NCBI GenBank assembly: GCA_030018575.1
Contig: JASEIA010000055.1
Span: forward strand, 1 to 10,340
Length of the DNA stretch: 10,340 nucleotides
From: Nanobdellota archaeon
Lineage (GTDB): Archaea > Nanobdellota > Nanobdellia > SCGC-AAA011-G17 > GW2011-AR17
Direction: 5' to 3'
Program-made: the position numbers and the translations under genes
Notes under the pieces: generated by a model
Told to the model about the DNA's origin: nothing
Databases searched by the model: none
What the model saw: the letters and a program-made list of their open reading frames with translations, nothing else
Shown here: positions 5,863-10,340 of the stretch, in pieces
Numbering within the stretch: position 1 is the stretch's first letter
Layout of the letters: each line of letters opens with the position of its first letter

Positions 5863-5866
5863 AGAA

Positions 5867-7768
5867 TTATCTCAGCCGCATAGCATCCAGATTCCTAGGC
5901 GCGGTGGTCTCAACCTTCTGCATCTTGTGCAAAGAACTTGCCAAATCCAGGCACTTTGAGCTTTCTCCGTGAATAACCAAAATCCTTTTTGGCTTTGGCT
6001 CAAGCCTGTACATGTAATTAATAAGCTGATTCCTTGATGAATGCCCGCTGAAGCCCGAGATATTATGTATTTCCATCTTTATCCTCAATACTTCGCTCCT
6101 TCCTTCACCCACGCCAAAGCTCATTTCTTTCTCGCCATTCAAAATCCTTCTTCCCAGCGAGCCCTCACCCTGGTAGCAAGTCAATATAAGGCTGTGCTTG
6201 GGGTTTTCAGCAAGCGCCTTGAAATAATCAACAGATGCTCCGCCTGTCATCATTCCTGAAGTTGCCAATACAAGGCACGGCTCTCCTGACTCAATAACCT
6301 GCTGCATTTCCTTGTGGCTTCCAACCTGCCTGAAAATCTCGGATAAAAACGGATTTTGGCAGTCATGGAATATCTGCTTCCTTACTTTTGAATTAAAGAA
6401 ATCAGGGTAAGCAGTGTGTATTGCAGTGACATCCCAGACAAGCCCTTGCACATAAATAGGTATCTTTGGCATTTCATTTTCCCTCATTGCCCTTTCAAGT
6501 ATAAGCATCATTTCCTGCGATCTTCCAACGCCTAAAACAGGCATTAAAACCTTTCCGCCCCTATCTACTGTTTTCTTTATTGTGTCCAAAAGCAATTTTT
6601 CACTGTCCTTTCTTGAAGGCGGGTTGTCATCCTTTCCGCCGTAAGTGCTTTCAATCATTATTGTCTCAAGCCTTGGGAAAGATGTATTAGCCGCAGCCAA
6701 AAGATTAGATGTTTCATAATTCAAATCCCCTGTATACAGGAAATTGTGCAACCCGTTCCCGATGTGCAAGTGCACCAATGAGCTTCCAAGAGTGTGCCCT
6801 GCATTGTAGAATGTCATCCTTATGTCCGGAGTTATATCAGTTACTTCCTCGTAATTCAGGCAAATGCACCTTTTTACCATCTCTTTTATATCAGCACTTG
6901 TGAAAAGAGGCTTCTTGACTTCTTTCCAGCCGACATTAATATAATCCAATGCCAGCAAAGCCATCGTGTCCCTTGTTGGCTCTGTGCAATATATTGGCCC
7001 GTCATATCCGTACTTGAACAATAACGGAATCATGCCGCAGTGGTCCAGGTGAGCGTGGCTTACCACGACTGCATCTATCTCGCCAATCTTGAATTCAGGA
7101 GTGTCAAAGTATGGGAACATGTTTGATTCCTGCCCTGCAACATCCAATCCGCAGTCCAAAAGAATCCTTGATTCAGGTGTCTGAAGAAGAAAGCACGACC
7201 TTCCTACCTGCCTTCCTGCGCCCATCACAGAAATTCTTACCCATTCCTCTTTTCTTCCCTTTGTCCATCCGCTGTAAACCCTTTTGCCAACTTTATCCAA
7301 GAACTTCTTCCTGAAATCATTGTTCTCGTAAAGAACCTGCCTTATGTTTTCAATCAGCTTTGAGCGTATGCTTGGAGTCCTTCTAATCAAAGGAACCCAT
7401 ACTGTTTCTTTCTTTATGTCGCGGAGAATTTCGCCTGTCTTGCCTATTGCAACGCCCGGTTTTTCAGCCTCGATTATAACCTGGCTTCTCTGCGGGTCAA
7501 AAAGCACGTTTGAGATTGCTGCTTCAGCAGGTATAACCTGCCTTATCTTCTTCTCAGCCCTTTCCATGTCTTCTGTTATTGAAGGGTCTGGCCTTAGCTC
7601 AATCCTTTTCTTGATTATATTGACTATGTCCCTGATTGCAGTGCCGGGCTCAAGAAAAAAATCCTTGCTTTTGGTATACACTATTATATTAGCGCCTTCA
7701 AAGCTGCAGCTGCTTACCTGCGCATCCTTTGGAAGGTGTGCCATTACTTCTGCTATTATGTCTGCCAT
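5867..7768 (-). CDS. fttA: aCPSF1 / FttA, archaeal transcription termination ribonuclease
   Basis: A protein of 633 residues from ATG 7768 (numbers below count from GTG 7774). Two N-terminal KH-type domains come first, the second with GVAIGKTG (107-114). The metallo-beta-lactamase core follows: HAHLDH (240-245), AGHTLGSS (H327) and YTGD (D350). Then the beta-CASP domain: MIESTYGG (E375), GVGRSQE, SGMMTGG, FSGHSSR (H578) and VIHGES (H602). This is the full set of zinc ligands and beta-CASP motifs of the KH-CPSF family. Archaeal aCPSF1/FttA is an endo- and 5'-3' exoribonuclease that cuts nascent RNA at U-rich sites and terminates transcription. Length equals the family norm. The gene follows psmB on the same strand, an order also found in other archaea. 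Confidence 0.95.
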   Translation of the reverse strand: MADIIAEVMAHLPKDAQVSSCSFEGANIIVYTKSKDFFLEPGTAIRDIVNIIKKRIELRPDPSITEDMERAEKKIRQVIPAEAAISNVLFDPQRSQVIIEAEKPGVAIGKTGEILRDIKKETVWVPLIRRTPSIRSKLIENIRQVLYENNDFRKKFLDKVGKRVYSGWTKGRKEEWVRISVMGAGRQVGRSCFLLQTPESRILLDCGLDVAGQESNMFPYFDTPEFKIGEIDAVVVSHAHLDHCGMIPLLFKYGYDGPIYCTEPTRDTMALLALDYINVGWKEVKKPLFTSADIKEMVKRCICLNYEEVTDITPDIRMTFYNAGHTLGSSLVHLHIGNGLHNFLYTGDLNYETSNLLAAANTSFPRLETIMIESTYGGKDDNPPSRKDSEKLLLDTIKKTVDRGGKVLMPVLGVGRSQEMMLILERAMRENEMPKIPIYVQGLVWDVTAIHTAYPDFFNSKVRKQIFHDCQNPFLSEIFRQVGSHKEMQQVIESGEPCLVLATSGMMTGGASVDYFKALAENPKHSLILTCYQGEGSLGRRILNGEKEMSFGVGEGRSEVLRIKMEIHNISGFSGHSSRNQLINYMYRLEPKPKRILVIHGESSKCLDLASSLHKMQKVETTAPRNLDAMRLR

Positions 7769-7777
7769 TCTCACTTA

Positions 7778-7781
7778 CTCC
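7778..7781 (-). promoter_or_regulatory. Ribosome-binding site deciding the aCPSF1 start
   Basis: GGAG on the minus strand lies nine bases before ATG 7768 but only three before the in-frame GTG at 7774, so the ATG is the better start. Confidence 0.6.
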
Positions 7782-7836
7782 AGTTTTATGGTTATCTTTA
7801 CCATCTTCCTAATACTACCTAGAAGAAGGAGAAAAT

Positions 7837-8484
7837 CTAAGCCTTGAGCGCGTTCTCAAGCTGCCTGCTTATGACTGATTTTACTCCGTCTTTTGTGATT
7901 GTTATTACATCCAATCCATTGCCTGTCGCAATGTCCCTCTGCATTGCAGCTGATATGCATTTTACTGCAAGCTCAACTCCCTCTTGTATTGTCATGTCTT
8001 TCTTGTATAATGTTTCCAGTACTCCGACAGCTACTGAGCTGCCTGAGCCGTCTGTCTTATAATCCTCTGCTTTTGAGGTTGAGCCGTCAACGCCGATTTC
8101 ATACAAGCCAAATCCTGACTTGTCCACGCCGCCTAAAAGGAATCCTACGATTCCCGGCACCATGCTGGGCCTTCTTATGTTTACGTAAGCAAGGCTTGCC
8201 AGAAGATTGGACGCTTCCTCAACACTTGGCTCTTTTCCTTTTCTTATTTTTAGGAGCTTTAGTTGAGCTCTTATGATTCTTGTGAATAATTGGGTATCGC
8301 TTACAAGCCCCGCTGTTGTTATTGCCATGAAATCCGCGATTTTTTGTATTTTCTCGGCTTTCTTGTCCGCGATATAATATCCTGCGCTGGCTCTCCTGTC
8401 TGCCGCAAGCACAATGCCTTCCTTGCAGACTATGCCTACTGTTGTTGTCCCGTGGGCAACCATATCCTGAATGTCTTTCTTCAT
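7837..8484 (-). CDS. psmB: Proteasome beta subunit
   Basis: A 215-residue protein with a 12-residue propeptide (MKKDIQDMVAHG) ahead of TTTVG. Cleavage after Gly12 would expose Thr13 as the N-terminal nucleophile. Asp29 and Lys45 fall exactly where mature Asp17 and Lys33 belong, and SGSSVAVGVLE and the DGVKSV end also fit. It forms the catalytic inner rings of the 20S proteasome together with the alpha subunit, which is not in this window. An AGAGGT site sits five bases before the ATG. A TATA box about 70 bases upstream gives a 5' leader of roughly 40 nt, unlike the leaderless accessory genes. aCPSF1 follows after 68 bases on the same strand, probably cotranscribed. Confidence 0.97.
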   Translation of the reverse strand: MKKDIQDMVAHGTTTVGIVCKEGIVLAADRRASAGYYIADKKAEKIQKIADFMAITTAGLVSDTQLFTRIIRAQLKLLKIRKGKEPSVEEASNLLASLAYVNIRRPSMVPGIVGFLLGGVDKSGFGLYEIGVDGSTSKAEDYKTDGSGSSVAVGVLETLYKKDMTIQEGVELAVKCISAAMQRDIATGNGLDVITITKDGVKSVISRQLENALKA

Positions 8485-8489
8485 TTTTT

Positions 8490-8495
8490 ACCTCT
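8490..8495 (-). promoter_or_regulatory. Shine-Dalgarno site of psmB
   Basis: AGAGGT on the minus strand sits five bases before the ATG at 8484. Confidence 0.65.
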
Positions 8496-8540
8496 TGTCA
8501 CTGTTAATCGTCATCAGAACCCGTTAATACGTTATAGAGG

Positions 8541-8560
8541 GGAATTATTTATATACTTTT
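8541..8560. promoter_or_regulatory. AT box between psmB and the thiI remnant
   Basis: GGAATTATTTATATACTTTT contains a TATA box readable both ways. On the minus strand (AGTATATAAATAATT) it would start psmB near 8525. On the plus strand it lies about 27 bases before the ATG at 8580. One site may serve both directions, or the plus-strand fit may be accidental. Confidence 0.5.
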
Positions 8561-8579
8561 CGGTTTTATAGTCCATGAA

Positions 8580-9196
8580 ATGGCGGAAAAGCTCTCTTCT
8601 ATCTCTGGAAAGCCTGTGAAGATGTATATAGTAAATCATGGAAATAACCAGCAAGAAATCATGAAAAAGACAACTTCTAGGTATAGGTGCGTATTGTGCA
8701 AGAGACTGATGTTCAGGATAGCTGAGAAGATTGCTGTTAATGAGAAGGCTGATTTCATTATAACAGGGGACAATCTCGGGCAGGTTGCTTCGCAGACACT
8801 TCAAAACATGGCTGTTATTGAATCTGTGATTAAGATTCTGGTGTTAAGGCCTGTGCTTTGCAATGACAAGGTTGAGACAATAAAGATTGCAAAGGAGATT
8901 GGCACGTACGACATATCAATACAGGCTTCATCATGCTGCGGGGCTTTGCCTGATAATCCGGTAACAAAGGCAAAAAGGGATAATGTTGAGAGGGAAGAGG
9001 GAAAGCTATAGTGAAAGCCATAAGTATTTCCCCACAGATGTCATGGCTTTCACTGATAGCCAAAGTCTTTTAAGGCTAGGCTTTTGCTATCAGTCAAAGT
9101 CATCATTTCTTTGGGGAATTATTTATGACTTTGACTATAAATATAGATGGGATGGCGAAGAATGCAGTGGATAATGCAGAGGTTGTGGAAATATGA
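8580..9196 (+). pseudogene. thiI: thiI remnant: no PP-loop, 3' end split by a palindrome
   Basis: The frame 8580-9011 (143 aa) matches the C-terminal half of archaeal ThiI, the ATP-dependent tRNA U8 4-thiouridine synthetase: RYRCVLCKR with C37 and C40, then ITGDNLGQVASQTLQNMAVI (61-80), LRPV, KEIGTYDISIQ and a CC pair (119-120). The THUMP region and the ATP-binding SGG.DS PP-loop are absent, and an in-frame stop at 8535 shows there is no upstream extension. A stop at 9009-9011 truncates the protein inside a compound palindrome. Beyond it, from about 9137 in another frame, INIDGMAKNAVDNAEVVEI plus a stop gives what looks like the ThiI C-terminus. Deleting 9011-9135 rejoins both parts in one frame. 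The gene can hardly work as a thiolase; a retained partial role cannot be excluded. Confidence 0.75.
9007..9139. mobile_element. 133-bp compound palindrome, MITE-like insertion
   Basis: The whole stretch is an imperfect inverted repeat centred on 9073. Within it lie three abutting hairpins: AGTGAAAGCCAT/ATGGCTTTCACT (9010-9021 with 9043-9054), CTGATAGC..AAAG / CTTT..GCTATCAG (9053-9065 with 9081-9093), and AGTCAAAGTCAT/ATGACTTTGACT (9092-9103 with 9125-9136). The outer hairpins have identical geometry, a 12-bp stem and 21-base loop, and are inverted copies of each other. Their loops share TTCCCCA / TGGGGAA. TATA flanks both ends and could be a target duplication, though TATA is itself a palindrome. 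It has no coding capacity. It interrupts thiI, which supports insertion, and the mobilising enzyme is not in the window. Confidence 0.7.
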
Positions 9197-9211
9197 AATT
9201 TATCCCTAAAG

Positions 9212-9221
9212 CTTTATATAC
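9212..9221 (+). promoter_or_regulatory. TATA promoter of the gene at 9271
   Basis: CTTTATATAC lies about 55 bases before the ATG at 9271, giving a leader of roughly 28 nt. In the leader, AGGGGA (9259-9264) lies six bases before the ATG as a weak ribosome-binding site, and CCTAAT (9233-9238) can pair with ATTAGG (9256-9261) just before it. Confidence 0.55.
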
Positions 9222-9270
9222 CTGCCCTATATCCTAATTCTAACTAAGAATACTTATTAGGGGAATAAAA

Positions 9271-10123
9271 ATGGACACACAAATCTTATGCGGCAACGGA
9301 AAAACGCTTGAAGTTGTGACAAGCTCAGACGGGCGCTATAATGCTGGACTTGCAAAGCTTAGAACTGAAGGGCTTTTGCCTGAAGACATGACGATGAAGA
9401 GGGTTGCGCAGGCTAAACTGCTTGCAGGCGATGCAAATGACCTTTGGCAAAAAGGCAGATGGACATCAAACGGGTTTGTTTATCTGCCAAACAATGCTGA
9501 TATTCTTGTCACGGCTCCCAAATACACGCCATTCTTGAAGTATATTGATAAGGCAGTTGCTGAGCACGATGCTGGCAGGGAAAGTTATGTAGGCGATGAG
9601 TTTCAGGAGATTATGGATAATGCAAAAACACATCCTGCAGACGCAATAAAAAGCGGTGTTCTGCTTTTGAAAAGGCAGGGATTGAGGACAGAGTTGCCTA
9701 CTGAGGCATTTGGCGATATGCCTGTCACTTGTTTCCTGCTTGAGGAAATTGCAGGGGATTATGGTTTTGCCTTGAAAAACAAGGGAAGGAAAAGTATTCC
9801 GTTAATAGTTGCTGGAGAAGATTATGCAAGGAAGCAGAACAGGCCATTCAGCCGCGGCCTCCGGGTCGACTACCTCAGCTATTCAGCCCTTCGCGGCGAC
9901 GTCAACTTCAACTACAACTTTGGCCTTGTTTCTGGGGTACGCGAGCTGAGCCAACGAAGCAAGCAGAGACGAGTTGAGCATGGCAGCGCGTGCAGTTTCC
10001 AGTGGAAATGCAGTAAGGCCACTCGAGCAGGTACTGGCTGTTGCAGGCGCTAATTTTGAGAAAGGGAGACAAGCGCAGGCAGATGCGATTGCATCCCTTT
10101 ACGAGAAGTCAAAGGCCAGATAA
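9271..10123 (+). CDS. Uncharacterised protein with an apparent frameshift near its end
   Basis: I do not recognise the family. The first frame runs from ATG 9271 (MDTQILCGNGKTLEVVTSSD...) and looks like soluble, globular protein through SYSALRGDVNFNYNFGLVSG (about residues 203-222), with no signal peptide or membrane segment. After about 9949 it becomes Arg/Ser/Cys-rich and stops at 10053, which looks wrong. The frame open from 9950 instead reads ANEASRDELSMAARAVSS, a helical LEQVLAVAGANFEKG segment and the ending ASLYEKSKAR, stop at 10123: normal protein composition. One extra base near CTGAGCC (9946-9952) explains the change. The joined product would be about 284 residues. This may be a sequencing error, a recent mutation or, less likely, programmed slippage. 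From about 9850 the gene is richer in GC than its neighbours. Confidence 0.7.
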
Positions 10124-10130
10124 ATACAAA

Positions 10131-10157
10131 ACTTTTTATTCTCTTTTCTTTTTTCTG
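10131..10157 (+). terminator. T-rich terminator between convergent genes
   Basis: CTTTTTATTCTCTTTTCTTTTTTCTG follows the stop at 10123 within ten bases. Such pyrimidine and T tracts are the usual archaeal termination signal and the preferred cutting site of FttA. Confidence 0.55.
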
Positions 10158-10172
10158 CCCTCAAACAAGAAC

Positions 10173-10340
10173 TTACGCTTTTTTCTTATATCTCACAGCA
10201 ATCTCGGCTTTCTGCTCTTTTGATTCCAGCTGCTGAAGAATCAGCTTGTCATACAATGCAATGAGCTGCTTTGCTGTTTCATTCTGCTGGCTTATCTTGT
10301 AGAGCGTTGCCCTGCCTATCTTTCGTACTTTTATTATAAT
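10173..10340 (-). CDS. Winged-helix transcription regulator, C-terminal end (partial)
   Basis: The minus-strand frame is open from the window edge to TAA at 10173, giving 55 residues: IIIKVRKIGRATLYKISQQN, then a helical ETAKQLIALYDKLILQQLE and a Lys-rich end (YKKKA). The KIGRATLYKI motif followed by a ...LIALYDKL helix is typical of the wing and dimerisation helix that end many archaeal ArsR/MarR-like winged-helix regulators. The recognition helix lies beyond the window, so the target and exact family cannot be named. It converges on the gene at 9271-10123 with 49 T-rich bases between. Confidence 0.65.
   Translation of the reverse strand: MIIKVRKIGRATLYKISQQNETAKQLIALYDKLILQQLESKEQKAEIAVRYKKKA

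Noticed and set aside
7344..7847. Plus-strand open frame of 167 codons opposite aCPSF1.
   Set aside because: It is antisense to a fully motif-complete gene and has hydrophobic low-complexity content typical of a shadow frame.
10041..10223. Plus-strand open frame of 60 codons near the right end.
   Set aside because: It runs through the T-rich terminator and opposite the winged-helix gene; its Phe/Leu-rich end is a by-product of T tracts.

Overview
This window reads as archaeal chromosome. The clearest evidence is a gene pair on the minus strand: the proteasome beta subunit (psmB) followed by a KH / metallo-beta-lactamase / beta-CASP protein of the aCPSF1 (FttA) transcription-termination family. 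There is also a UPF0282-type metallo-hydrolase, the C-terminus of an Lhr-type helicase, and several genes whose TATA box lies about 26 bases before the start codon, as in leaderless archaeal transcripts. Short intergenic gaps, Lys-rich AT-leaning genes and small accessory modules suggest a small-genome (DPANN-like) archaeon. That lineage call is an inference.

Layout. 1-324: C-terminal end of an Lhr-type helicase. 410-1916 and 2044-3335: two tandem operons, each a winged-helix regulator followed by a nucleotidyltransferase-fold protein, resembling AbiE/MNT-type toxin-antitoxin pairs. A copy of the helicase 3' end follows each operon (1924-1977 and 3352-3412), so the pairs look like cassettes stacked at one gene terminus. 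3487-3609 (minus): a 40-residue basic protein with a strong ribosome-binding site. 3630-3860 (minus): a sequence that folds into a closed multibranch RNA behind a TATA box. 4010-4909: UPF0282 hydrolase. 4916-5800 (minus): Fic protein, with a TATA box framed by an inverted repeat. 5867-7768 (minus): aCPSF1. 7837-8484 (minus): psmB. 8580-9196: remnant of thiI that lacks its PP-loop and is split by a 133-bp compound palindrome. 9271-10123: unrecognised protein with an apparent frameshift. 10173-10340 (minus): C-terminus of a winged-helix regulator.

The housekeeping core (proteasome, RNA 3'-end formation) sits between two flexible zones. The left zone holds stacked toxin-antitoxin-like cassettes with duplicated helicase ends. 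The right zone holds a small palindromic element inside a decaying tRNA-thiolation gene. The best candidates for something undescribed are the cassette array, the 230-nt structured RNA and the compound palindrome. No integrase, transposase, CRISPR array, rRNA or tRNA gene was seen.
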